Shown: positions 15,704 through 23,151 of the stretch, piece by piece
Position numbering within the stretch: position 1 is the stretch's first letter
How the letters are laid out: each line of letters starts with the position of its first letter
Assembly: GCA_012396115.1 (NCBI GenBank)
Contig: JAAXOU010000022.1
Span: forward strand, 1-34,985
Source: Streptomyces somaliensis DSM 40738
GTDB lineage: Bacteria; Actinomycetota; Actinomycetes; Streptomycetales; Streptomycetaceae
Length of the DNA: 34,985 nucleotides
Direction of reading: 5' to 3'
Program-made: the position numbers and the translations under genes
Notes under the pieces: generated by a model
Told to the model about the DNA's origin: nothing
The model's input: the letters and a program-made list of their open reading frames with translations, nothing else
The model's database searches: none

Positions 15704-18082
15704 TCACCGACGGGCCGCGACCGGGGGCTTCCGGCCGGGCATCCACCAGTTCCAGCGGTTCATCAGCCGCATGGAGGCCGGCACCACGAGCAACCGGATC
15801 ACGGTCGCGTCGAGGGCGATCGCCACCGCCATGCCGATCCCGATCTGCTGGATGGGCAGGATGCCCGCGAACGCGAACGCCGTGAAGACCGCCACCATCA
15901 GCACGGCGGCGCCCGAGATCAGCGGCGCGGTGGCGGCCATGCCGCGGGCCACGCTGTCGGTTTCGTCCCCGGTGGCAAGGTAGTCCTCCCGGACCCGGCT
16001 GAGCAGGAACACCTCGTAGTCGGTGCTCAGGCTGAACAGCAGGGTCACCAGCAGCACCGGGACGAAGTTGGTGAGGTTGTCGCTCCGTTCGAAGCCGAGC
16101 AGTCCGCTGCCCCAGCCGTCCTGGAAGACCAGCACCAGCACGCCGTAGGTGGCGGCCATCGAGACCAGGTTCATGAGGATCGCCGACAGGGGCAGGAACA
16201 CCGACCGGAAGGTGAGGAGCAGCAGCAGGTAGATGACGGCGAGCATGGTGCCGACGACCGGCAGCATGCTGTCCGAGATCACCTCGTTGGCGTCGACGCC
16301 CTCGGCGGTCTCGCCACCGGCGTACACGCGCCAGCCGTCCGCCGCCGCCAGTGGGGCGGAGGCGGTGCGCACCGACTCCAGCAGGTCGCGCACGGACGGG
16401 GAGGAGGCGGTGTCGTCGCCGACCACCTCGACGACCAGGGTGCGTCCGTCGGCCGAGACGAAGTGGCGTACGGCACCGCGCAGATCGGCCGGCAGGGCGG
16501 CTGCCGCCCGGGGGGCCAGGACGGCGAACGGGCGGGTGGCGTCCACCCGGCGCAGCGGGTCGACGACGGAGTCGACCCGCACCGCGCCGGGCAGCCCGGC
16601 CAGGTCGTCGTGGAGGCGGAGCAGCCGGGCGGAGTCGGCCGCCGAGCGCCGCCACAGGGGGGCGTCGGACTCCACGACGACCTGGATCGGTGCGGCGCTG
16701 CCCTCGCCGAACTGCTCCTTGGCGGTGTCGTACCCCTCGCGCACGGCGGCCCCGGTGGGCACCACCCGGGCGTCCGGGGTGAAGGTCTCCAGCCTCAGCG
16801 ACGGCACCGCGAGCGCACCCATGGCGACGAGGCTGATCAGCAGGAAGGCGACGGGGCGGCGCATCACCGCCCGGCTGACGGTCACCCACCGGCTCTCGCG
16901 GGCGGGCTTCCCCGCGGCGGCGCGGCGGCCCACCGCGCCCCACTCGATCCGGGGGCCGAGCAGGTGGAGCAGGACGGGCAGCAGCAGCACGCTGGTGAGG
17001 ATGGAGAACGCCACCACGACGACGGCGCCGAGCGCCATGGACCAGATGACGTTGAGGTCGACCAGGAAGAGGGTCGACATGGCGGCGACGATGGTGACGC
17101 CGGAGGCCACCACCGTCTCCCCGGAGGTCCGCAGGGTGCGGGCGACGGCGCGCTCCACGGCGTCGGCGGACGGGTCCGGCCCCTCGGCCCGGAGTTCGTC
17201 CTTGAACCGCATGATGACGAAGAGGGAGTAGTCGACGCCCACGCCGAGGCCCAGCATGGTGGCGGCGTTCTGGACGAAGACGGAGATCTCGGTGTGGCGG
17301 GCCAGGACCGCGAGCAGTCCGAGGGTGAAGGCGACCGAGGTGATGCCGACGAGCAGCGAGGCGAGGGCGGCGGCGACGCTGCGGAAGAGCAGCAGGAGCA
17401 CCAGGGCGATCAGCGGCAGGGTGATCAGCTCGGCCCGGACCAGGCCGCGTTCGCTGAGGTGGTTGACCTCGCCCCAGAGCGCCGCCTGGCTGACCAGCGA
17501 GACCCGCAGCCCCTGGCGTTCGTAGGCGTCGCTCAGTCCCTCCTGGATGTCCGGCAGTACGCGGCGGGCGGTGCCGTCGTCGAGCCCGGAGCCGAGCCGC
17601 ACGAGTGCCGTGTTCCCGTCCTTGCCGGTGAAGGCGGCGCGGGCCCGGTCGTCGGTGAGCGTGGTGTAGCCGTAGGAGCCGGTGACCTTCAGTCCGGGGT
17701 CGCGGGTGACCCGGTCGACGACGTCCCGGACCCGCTCGTCGAACGCGGGGTCGGCCCGGTCGTGCCGGGTGTCCCTGACGACGAGGGTGAGGGAGGTGGC
17801 GCCGCGCCCCTCGAACCCGCGGGTGACCCGCTGGGCGGCCGCCGCGGAGTCCGAGCCCGTGACGTACCAGCCGCCGCCGCTCAGCGCGTCGGCGAGCTGG
17901 GTGGCCCCGTACCCCGCCACCAGGAGCAGCACGATCCAGAGCGTGGCCAGCGGCCTGCGGCGGCGCCGGGTCAGCCGGGCGGTGCCCTGGGCAAGTCTGG
18001 CCGCGTACCCGCGGTCGTCCGGCCCGCTGCGCGGACCGCCTCCGGAGGGCGGGGCCGCGGTCCGGGTCGTCTGTTCCGTCAT
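15704..18082 (-). CDS. MMPL-family RND exporter
   Basis: A 792-aa membrane transporter of the actinobacterial MMPL/RND family. It has a first helix at about 40-60 (ATLWIVLLLVAGYGATQLAD), an extracytoplasmic domain, five or six helices, a second external domain and a second helix bundle. The signature loops are LGVGVDYSLFVIMRFKDEL (first half) and SLSTDYEVFLLSRVREDY (second half). These proteins export lipids and lipid-like secondary metabolites. The ATG overlaps the stop of the upstream CrtC-like gene (ATGA), so export is co-expressed with biosynthesis. The likely cargo is the cluster product, which fits an alkyl-chain compound. Confidence 0.93.
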   Translation of the reverse strand: MTEQTTRTAAPPSGGGPRSGPDDRGYAARLAQGTARLTRRRRRPLATLWIVLLLVAGYGATQLADALSGGGWYVTGSDSAAAAQRVTRGFEGRGATSLTLVVRDTRHDRADPAFDERVRDVVDRVTRDPGLKVTGSYGYTTLTDDRARAAFTGKDGNTALVRLGSGLDDGTARRVLPDIQEGLSDAYERQGLRVSLVSQAALWGEVNHLSERGLVRAELITLPLIALVLLLLFRSVAAALASLLVGITSVAFTLGLLAVLARHTEISVFVQNAATMLGLGVGVDYSLFVIMRFKDELRAEGPDPSADAVERAVARTLRTSGETVVASGVTIVAAMSTLFLVDLNVIWSMALGAVVVVAFSILTSVLLLPVLLHLLGPRIEWGAVGRRAAAGKPARESRWVTVSRAVMRRPVAFLLISLVAMGALAVPSLRLETFTPDARVVPTGAAVREGYDTAKEQFGEGSAAPIQVVVESDAPLWRRSAADSARLLRLHDDLAGLPGAVRVDSVVDPLRRVDATRPFAVLAPRAAAALPADLRGAVRHFVSADGRTLVVEVVGDDTASSPSVRDLLESVRTASAPLAAADGWRVYAGGETAEGVDANEVISDSMLPVVGTMLAVIYLLLLLTFRSVFLPLSAILMNLVSMAATYGVLVLVFQDGWGSGLLGFERSDNLTNFVPVLLVTLLFSLSTDYEVFLLSRVREDYLATGDETDSVARGMAATAPLISGAAVLMVAVFTAFAFAGILPIQQIGIGMAVAIALDATVIRLLVVPASMRLMNRWNWWMPGRKPPVAARR

Positions 18083-19098
18083 GCGCGGATCGCGATTCCG
18101 TGGGTGCGGTCGTCGGTGAGGATCTCCATCAGGGCCCGGTTGCCCGCGCGCAGCCGGTCGGTGCGACCGGTGATCTTGTTGGTGATCTGCACCTCGCAAG
18201 CGGCGATCTTGGTGTTGAGGCAGTGTTTGATGCCACCCGGCGGGTTGTAGTAGTTCAGTCCGACGAACTGTTCCGGACGGGCGGTGAACCGGCCGCGGAT
18301 GTCGACGGTGTCGTCACCGCTGGCGAAGTTCCAGTAGAAGTAGCCGAAGTCGGCCTTGGCGGTGAGCGCCTGGCGCAGGGACACCAGGGAGTACTCCCGT
18401 TCCCGGTGGCGCAGGACCAGGAAGGTCACCATGGGCGTGGTGACCGGGCCGGCGATGCGGGTGCGTCCGGTGACGATCTCCAGGAAGCCGTCGGGTTCCT
18501 CGTCGAAGCCGGCGACCTGGCCGAAGGCGTAGTAGTCGGTGTGCCTGCTGCCCCAGTTGTGGCACTGGCTGCCGGTCCAGCCGTCGATGTCGACGGTCCG
18601 GCCGTCCACGGTGAGGGTGCCGTCGTACACCGCGAGCGGCACACCGACCAGGTTCTTCGCCTTGGGGAAGCCGCCCGTGTACATCTTCGGGGGCAGCAGC
18701 AGGAGCGGCGGCTCGTCGCCCTTGTACGTCAGGTCCCAGGCGATCCGGCCGTTGGTGCCCACCGCCTCGCCGCGCAGGGCGCCCGGTTCGAGCACCCGGT
18801 CGCCCACACGGGCGCCGAAGGCGTCCCGGTCGAAGGCGCACTCGGCGATCGGGTACTCCTCCTTGGCGACGACGTGCTCCCCGGTGACGCCGTCGAAGTA
18901 GATCGCCCACAGTTCGCCGATGGCCGCTTCGGGCATGCCGGTCGGGCTGAAGATGGTGTAGCGGATCCAGAAGGCCCGCGGCTCCGTGGGGTGGTTGCCG
19001 CGCTGGTAGAAGCTCTCGTAGTGCCCTTCGCGCTGCCCCGGCCGGTAGTACGTCCGGTTGAGGGTCAGCGCGTCGGCGGTGGTGTAGTCGGTGTGCAT
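18079..19098 (-). CDS. CrtC/AttH lipocalin-like protein
   Basis: A 339-aa protein that resembles the hydroxyneurosporene synthase (CrtC)/AttH family of double-lipocalin folds. The best sign is the central DIDGWTGSQCHNWGSRHTDY (about residues 178-197), matching the family's G-HNWG-RH pattern. It is followed by YAFGQVAGFDEEPDGFLEIV and a C-terminal barrel (FGYFYWNFASGDDTVDIRGR). Family members hydrate carotenoids or act as cyclases in natural product pathways, and others are uncharacterised. No cofactor site is visible. The ATG follows GGAGGAG at a long spacing of about 12. It is translationally coupled to the exporter downstream. Confidence 0.75.
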   Translation of the reverse strand: MHTDYTTADALTLNRTYYRPGQREGHYESFYQRGNHPTEPRAFWIRYTIFSPTGMPEAAIGELWAIYFDGVTGEHVVAKEEYPIAECAFDRDAFGARVGDRVLEPGALRGEAVGTNGRIAWDLTYKGDEPPLLLLPPKMYTGGFPKAKNLVGVPLAVYDGTLTVDGRTVDIDGWTGSQCHNWGSRHTDYYAFGQVAGFDEEPDGFLEIVTGRTRIAGPVTTPMVTFLVLRHREREYSLVSLRQALTAKADFGYFYWNFASGDDTVDIRGRFTARPEQFVGLNYYNPPGGIKHCLNTKIAACEVQITNKITGRTDRLRAGNRALMEILTDDRTHGIAIRA

Positions 19099-19118
19099 CG
19101 GAATCCGTGTCTCCTCCG

Positions 19119-19151
19119 GTCCGCCGTGCGCCGCGTGTGCGCACGGCGGAC
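19119..19151 (-). terminator. Intra-operon hairpin between P450 and CrtC-like gene
   Basis: Perfect 12-bp stem GTCCGCCGTGCG with CGCACGGCGGAC around a 9-nt loop, in the 71-nt gap. It is probably an mRNA 3'-end stabiliser or partial terminator that sets different levels for the upstream and downstream halves. Confidence 0.45.
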
Positions 19152-19169
19152 GTGCCGTCGATCCGCCTG

Positions 19170-20615
19170 TCAGTCCGCCGGGGCGCCCGCGGCCGTGGGG
19201 GCGCCCGTGCCGGGGACGGCGTGGCGGCGTTCGTGCAGCGTCATGACCATCCCGTACTTGGGCCGCAGGGTGATGGTCGCGTGATTCACCACCCGATGGG
19301 ACGGGACATGCCGGAAGTCGTACCGCCGGATGAGTGTGGCCAGTAGCAGGTGCGCCTCCATCAGCGCGAAGTGCTTGCCGATGCAGAGGTGGGGACCGGC
19401 GCCGAAGGGCATGTGCGCGAAACGGTGGCGGCCCTTCTTCCTCGCCTCGGCGAAGTGGTCCGGCTCGAAACGCTCGGGGTCGGTCCAGTGGCGCGGGTGC
19501 CGGTGGATGTTGAACAGGTTGACCAGGACCCGGGAGCCCTTCGGCACGTGGTGGCCGCCGAGCACGGTGTCCCTGAGCGTCAGCCGGGGCACGATCGGCG
19601 CCGACGGGTACAGCCGCAGCGCCTCCTCGAAGATCTGCAGCAGGTACGGCATCCGGCGCAGGTCCTCCACGGTGGGCATCCGGTCCCCCAGCTCCCGGTC
19701 CACCTCCTCCTGCGCGCGGCGCAGCACCTCCCGGTGCTGGGAGAGCAGGTAGAAGGCCCAGCTGAGGGTGACGGCGGTGGTCTCGTGGCCGGCCGCGAAG
19801 GTGGTGATGATCTCGTCGCGCAGCTCCCGGTCGTTCATGCCCTCCCCGGTCTCCTCGTCCCGGGCGGCGAGCAGCATGTCGAGCAGGTCCCTGGCGCCGT
19901 CCTCGGGCGTCCCCGCGGCCCGGCGCTCCTCGATGAGGCCGTACATCATCTCGTCCAGGCCCTCCATCACCTGGTGGAAACGGCGGTTGCGGGGGGTCGG
20001 CCAGGTGGTGGGCGGGCTGAACGGGTTCTGCAGCCGGTCGAAGGCGTAGTTCACCGCCACGTCCACGGCTTCGGGGCTGAGCTTGTCCCGGGTGCGGGTG
20101 ACATCGGTACTGAACATGCAGCGGCTGACGATGTCCAGGGTGACCCGCATCATCTCGCCATGCACGTCCACCTCGGCGCCGGAGGCGTAGGCGCGCTCCA
20201 TGTGGGCGAGCTGGTCGGCCGTGGAGTCCACCATGGCGCGGAACATCCCCGAGAGCGCCTGCTTGGAGTAGATCGGCTGCATCATGCGCCGGTTGCGCAT
20301 CCAGCTCTCGTGGTCGTCGCTGGTGAGCAGCCCCTCCCCGAGGATGAGCCGGAGCGGGTTGTCCGGGCCCAGTTTCCCGTACGTGGCGCTGTCGGCGAGC
20401 ACCTCGCCGGCCAGCTCGGGGCTGGAGACGCCGTGCACCACGACCGGGCCCAGCCGGTAGCGGACGAGGTCGCCGTGGGCCTGCCACCCCAGGTGCATCG
20501 CGTCGAGGATGTCCTTACGGAAGTCCACGACGCTGCCCAGCAGCGGCAGGCCGCCGACCTCCGGCGCGGGTCCGCCGTGCCGCTGCCCCGCCGCTGTCTT
20601 CGTCGTCCTCTCCAC
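19170..20615 (-). CDS. Cytochrome P450
   Basis: A 481-aa P450. Visible motifs: I-helix oxygen-activation FAAGHETTAVTLSW, K-helix ExxR in FEEALRLYP, PERF motif DPERFEPDHF, and heme loop FGAGPHLCIGKHFALMEA with axial Cys at about 411. The ligand strand layout and full ETT motif look like long-chain or terpene-type hydroxylases. Start choice: GTG 20615 has GGAAG eight bases upstream; GTG 20624, overlapping the methyltransferase stop, is the alternative. It is coupled to the methyltransferase. A redox partner is not encoded in the window. It probably tailors the alkyl chain or oxidises a nitrogen. Confidence 0.93.
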   Translation of the reverse strand: MERTTKTAAGQRHGGPAPEVGGLPLLGSVVDFRKDILDAMHLGWQAHGDLVRYRLGPVVVHGVSSPELAGEVLADSATYGKLGPDNPLRLILGEGLLTSDDHESWMRNRRMMQPIYSKQALSGMFRAMVDSTADQLAHMERAYASGAEVDVHGEMMRVTLDIVSRCMFSTDVTRTRDKLSPEAVDVAVNYAFDRLQNPFSPPTTWPTPRNRRFHQVMEGLDEMMYGLIEERRAAGTPEDGARDLLDMLLAARDEETGEGMNDRELRDEIITTFAAGHETTAVTLSWAFYLLSQHREVLRRAQEEVDRELGDRMPTVEDLRRMPYLLQIFEEALRLYPSAPIVPRLTLRDTVLGGHHVPKGSRVLVNLFNIHRHPRHWTDPERFEPDHFAEARKKGRHRFAHMPFGAGPHLCIGKHFALMEAHLLLATLIRRYDFRHVPSHRVVNHATITLRPKYGMVMTLHERRHAVPGTGAPTAAGAPAD

Positions 20616-20620
20616 GGCCG

Positions 20621-21304
20621 TCACTTCCGGCCCAGGGCGCACACCCAGCCGAGCGAACGGCGCGGCTCGGAGACGAACCGGACGTCCCGGAAGCCGGCCT
20701 CGGCCAGCATCCCGGTCAGTTCGGCACCGGACAGGATGTGCAGCCCGTCCCGCTCCGAGCGCTCGGTGAACTGCCGGCCGAAGAAGCGCTGTACCAGCGA
20801 GGGGTCGTCCGCCGCCGCCTCCCTGCTCATCTCCAGGGTGATCGCCACCTGCCCGCCCGGCCGGAGCACCCGGTGCGCCTCGGCGAGGCCGCGCATCGGA
20901 TCCGGCCAGAAGTAGAAGGTCTCGATCGCGCTCACGTGGTCGAAGCAGGCGTCGTCGTAGGGCAGTGCGGCCGAGTCGCCGTGCCGGACCTCCACCCGTC
21001 CGCGGGCGATGGCGTCGGCGTTGCGGCGGACGGCCTGGCTCACCATGTCGATCGAGTAGTCGACGCCCGCGACGAAGCCCTGCGGCGCCCGCTCGGAGAG
21101 CAGCCTGACCGCCATCCCGCCGCCGCAGCCCACGTCCAGGACGCGCTGGGAGCGGCGCACCTCCATGTGCTCGACCGTCCACACCGTCAACGAGCGGTGC
21201 TGGAGCGTCATCAGGTGACCGACGAGTTGCCCGGCCGTGCCGTTGGGCTTCCGGAAGTTCGTCTCGACCACTTCCAGGGGTTTCTTGAGCAGCGTGCCGA
21301 TCAT
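20621..21304 (-). CDS. SAM-dependent class I methyltransferase
   Basis: A 227-aa methyltransferase. SAM-binding motif I is VLDVGCGGGMAVRLLSE (about 55-71), with acidic motif II in AGVDYSIDMV, motif III DSAALPYDDACFDHVSAIET, and the post-III strand RVLRPGGQVAI. The family methylates small molecules on O, N or C, so the target could be a carboxylate of the final product. The ATG follows AGGGA by eight bases. It lies 147 bp beyond the tRNA terminator hairpin on the same strand, so its transcript may come from read-through or from its own promoter in 21305-21451. Confidence 0.9.
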   Translation of the reverse strand: MIGTLLKKPLEVVETNFRKPNGTAGQLVGHLMTLQHRSLTVWTVEHMEVRRSQRVLDVGCGGGMAVRLLSERAPQGFVAGVDYSIDMVSQAVRRNADAIARGRVEVRHGDSAALPYDDACFDHVSAIETFYFWPDPMRGLAEAHRVLRPGGQVAITLEMSREAAADDPSLVQRFFGRQFTERSERDGLHILSGAELTGMLAEAGFRDVRFVSEPRRSLGWVCALGRK

Positions 21305-21451
21305 CCGGCTTTCCCTTCGCGGGCTTGCGGGTGGGGAGACGTTCCCGGCCGGCGGCGCGGGAGGGCCGCCGGATTCCCGGCCGGGTCCCGGCCACGGTGG
21401 CGGCCGGGGGCCGCCGGCTCGGGGGCCGTGGGTCGGGCCGTGGTGCGTTGC

Positions 21452-21497
21452 GGCCCTCCGGGGCGGCGGACCGCGTGGTCCGCCTCCCCGGAGGGCC
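21452..21497 (-). terminator. Terminator of the tRNA-like gene
   Basis: A long hairpin: outer 12-bp perfect stem GGCCCTCCGGGG/CCCCGGAGGGCC, one mismatch, then an inner 8-bp stem GGCGGACC/GGTCCGCC with a GCGT loop. It begins 4 nt beyond the 3' end of the tRNA-like sequence. It would end a short transcript there. Confidence 0.75.
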
Positions 21498-21501
21498 GAT
21501 G

Positions 21502-21587
21502 CGGAGAGGGCAGGATTCGAACCTGCGGGGGCTTGCACCCGATCCGGATCGCCCGGAACCCCGTTGGGCCGCTTCGGGTACCTCTCC
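21502..21587 (-). tRNA. tRNA-Ser-like gene with degenerate anticodon arm
   Basis: An 86-nt tRNA-like sequence counting the discriminator. The acceptor stem is a perfect 7 bp (GGAGAGG with CCTCTCC). The D arm has a 4-bp stem (CCCG/CGGG) and a GG-containing loop. The T arm is perfect (GCAGG-TTCGAAT-CCTGC). The variable arm is about 15 nt, paired GGG/CCC, as in class II tRNAs. The discriminator is G, which is the serine type (Leu and Tyr have A). No CCA is encoded. Canonical register gives a loop GGCGATC with nominal anticodon CGA (serine) but G instead of U at position 33. A better fold is TCCGG/CCGGA with a 5-nt loop GCGAT. Decoding looks impossible, while seryl-tRNA synthetase identity elements remain. 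Alternatives are a dying tRNA copy or an old attachment-site remnant. Confidence 0.8.
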
Positions 21588-21633
21588 TCGCGGCAGGGCC
21601 GAAGGACGCGCGCCCCGTTCGCCGGTGTCCACG

Positions 21634-21678
21634 ATTCTGCCGCCCCCTGCTGACATTCCACTGAGACGGTCCTGAGAC
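21634..21678 (-). promoter_or_regulatory. SARP-type triple direct repeat and -10 of the tRNA-like gene
   Basis: Read on the minus strand, GTCTCAG (21678-21672), GTCTCAG (21667-21661) and ATGTCAG (21656-21650) recur with an exact 11-bp period. Ten bases later comes a -10-like CAGAAT (21639-21634), predicting a start near 21627, about 40 nt before the tRNA. Three 11-bp-spaced heptamers ahead of the -10 are the known SARP operator layout. The same arrangement occurs at 30093-30137. Confidence 0.72.
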
Positions 21679-21782
21679 GCGGGGTTCACCGGCATTCGAG
21701 CGGGCCGTCTCTGAAAGGATTTCCCGTGGGGGACGGCCTCCGGGGCATGCCGCCCGGAGGCCCCGGCGAGCGGAGAGACCTT

Positions 21783-22523
21783 GTGCCCGAATCACCCGTT
21801 CACACCGTGAACGAGAAGAACGACCCGTGCTGTCTGCGCGACGGCGAGGCGCGGCGGGTCCTGGCCGGAGCGCGCTGGCGCCGGATGGTGGCGATCGGCG
21901 AGGGCAGGGCGGACCGGCGCGCGGAACCGGTCGAGGGGTACGGCAGCACGTGCTGGCCCGAACGGGTCGCGGACGCCCTGCGCGCGGGGGAACCGGCGGT
22001 GGCCTGCCTGAACCTGCTGAGCGGGCGGGTGCGGCAGGCCGCCGACATCCGTTCCCGGCAGCTCCCCGAAGCGCTGGCCTTCGACGGGGACCTGGCGGTG
22101 GTCCAGCTGATGGGCCGCGAACTGCTGCGCCCGGGCTTCGACGCCGGCACCTTCCGGACGGAACTCGTCCGGATCATCGCCCCGCTGCGCGAACGCGGTT
22201 ACGACGTGCTGCTGGTGGACCCCTTCGACCTGACGCGATCGCCCGGGGCACGGCAGCTGGACCACGAGGTGGTGCGGGCCCGGCAGCGCGCCCAGGTCAA
22301 GCACTCCCGGACCCTGACGCTGCGGCACGGGGCGCTCCACGTGGACCTGTCGTCCAGCGGCCCGGTGGGTGGCGCCGGGGTGTGGGACGGCACCGGGACG
22401 GCGCTGAACAGCCGTGGCCACGCCGTGACGGCCGCGGCGGTGGTGCGGGGACTCGGCCGGCGCCTCCGTCCCCCGGGCCCCGTCCCGGACCCTCCGGCGG
22501 CCGGCGGGACGGCAGGGCGCTGA
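21783..22523 (+). CDS. SGNH-fold protein lacking the catalytic residues
   Basis: A 246-aa protein with the order of blocks seen in actinobacterial SGNH/GDSL hydrolases. Block I is RRMVAIGEGRADRR, where GDS is replaced by GEG. Block II is CLNLLSGRVRQAADIRSRQL. Block III is LAVVQLMGRELLRPGFD, with GGND replaced by MGRE. Block V is GVWDGTGTALNSRGH, where the catalytic DxxH is gone. Ser, Asn and His of the catalytic set are therefore all lost, so a non-hydrolytic binding or scaffold role is likely. Start: GTG 21783 has GGAGAG five bases upstream; GTG 21726 with AAAGGA is an alternative. It is divergent from the tRNA-like gene and is the only plus-strand gene in the cluster interior. Confidence 0.72.
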   Translation: MPESPVHTVNEKNDPCCLRDGEARRVLAGARWRRMVAIGEGRADRRAEPVEGYGSTCWPERVADALRAGEPAVACLNLLSGRVRQAADIRSRQLPEALAFDGDLAVVQLMGRELLRPGFDAGTFRTELVRIIAPLRERGYDVLLVDPFDLTRSPGARQLDHEVVRARQRAQVKHSRTLTLRHGALHVDLSSSGPVGGAGVWDGTGTALNSRGHAVTAAAVVRGLGRRLRPPGPVPDPPAAGGTAGR

Positions 22524-22561
22524 GGGAGGGGGCGGGGGCCCGGCCGGCCTCACGACGCGGT

Positions 22562-22592
22562 GGCCGGACGCACCGGCGACCCGGGTCCGGCC
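22562..22592. terminator. Terminator-like inverted repeat between convergent genes
   Basis: GGCCGGA and TCCGGCC pair around a 17-nt GC-rich loop in the 97-bp gap where the SGNH-like gene and the SRPBCC operon meet. Confidence 0.4.
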
Positions 22593-22620
22593 GCGTGATC
22601 ACGGCGTTCCGCGACGCCGT

Positions 22621-23109
22621 TCAGCTCTCCAGCGCCTGCTTGAGTCGCCCCAGGGTGGCGCGCATCCCGACCAGGTTGGCGAGGTGGCGCCGATCGGGAC
22701 GGGTGCCGGTGAAGACCCGGCCGAGCAGTCCGGTGAACCCGCCGCGCCGGCCGGTGCGCAGGTCCCGCCAGTACTCGGTCACCCGGGTCCCGTCCTCCTC
22801 CGGCGCGAACCGGTAGCCCCACAGGGCGACCGGGAGTCCGAAGGTGCTGACCCGGAAGGCGAAGGCGGCACCCGGCTCCGCGCTGGTGACCCGGCAGCCG
22901 GTGAACCACACGAACGGCCCCTTGCGGTTGAACCCGATGAACCGGGCACCGACCGGGGCGGGGCCGTGCGGCACTCCGCGCACCGCCACGCACTCCGGGC
23001 TCCAGCGCCCCATCGACCGCACGTCCGCCACGGCGGCGTACACCCGCTCGGGCGCGGCCCTGATGAAGACGCTCTCCTCGATCTCCCAGCGGCGTTCCAC
23101 CGGAATCAT
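22621..23109 (-). CDS. SRPBCC-family protein (copy 2)
   Basis: A 162-aa START/Bet v 1-like protein and paralogue of the one at 15186-15677. Blocks: IEESVFIRAAPERVYAAVAD, SMGRWSPECVAV, ARFIGFNRKGPF, FAFRVSTFGLPVALWGYRFA, GTRVTEYWRDLR. The C-terminal helix (MRATLGRLKQALES) closes the cavity. It is the last gene of the right-hand minus-strand operon, 42 nt after the ketosynthase, with GGAGG upstream of its ATG. It may bind an acyl or alkylamine intermediate. No activity can be assigned. Confidence 0.85.
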   Translation of the reverse strand: MIPVERRWEIEESVFIRAAPERVYAAVADVRSMGRWSPECVAVRGVPHGPAPVGARFIGFNRKGPFVWFTGCRVTSAEPGAAFAFRVSTFGLPVALWGYRFAPEEDGTRVTEYWRDLRTGRRGGFTGLLGRVFTGTRPDRRHLANLVGMRATLGRLKQALES

Positions 23110-23151
23110 CGGCTTCCTCCAGGACCGCGCGTCAGATAGGTCATGTACTCA

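Noticed and set aside
18079..20487. An 802-codon minus-strand frame joining P450-region sequence to the CrtC-like protein
   Set aside because: Its first 460 codons are the shadow of the P450 gene in another frame; only the part from 19098 shows a conserved family pattern.
21502..21587. Integration (attB) site of a mobile element in a tRNA gene
   Set aside because: No integrase, excisionase or second 3'-end copy of the tRNA sequence is visible in the window, and the surrounding genes form one biosynthetic cluster. Kept only as an alternative explanation.
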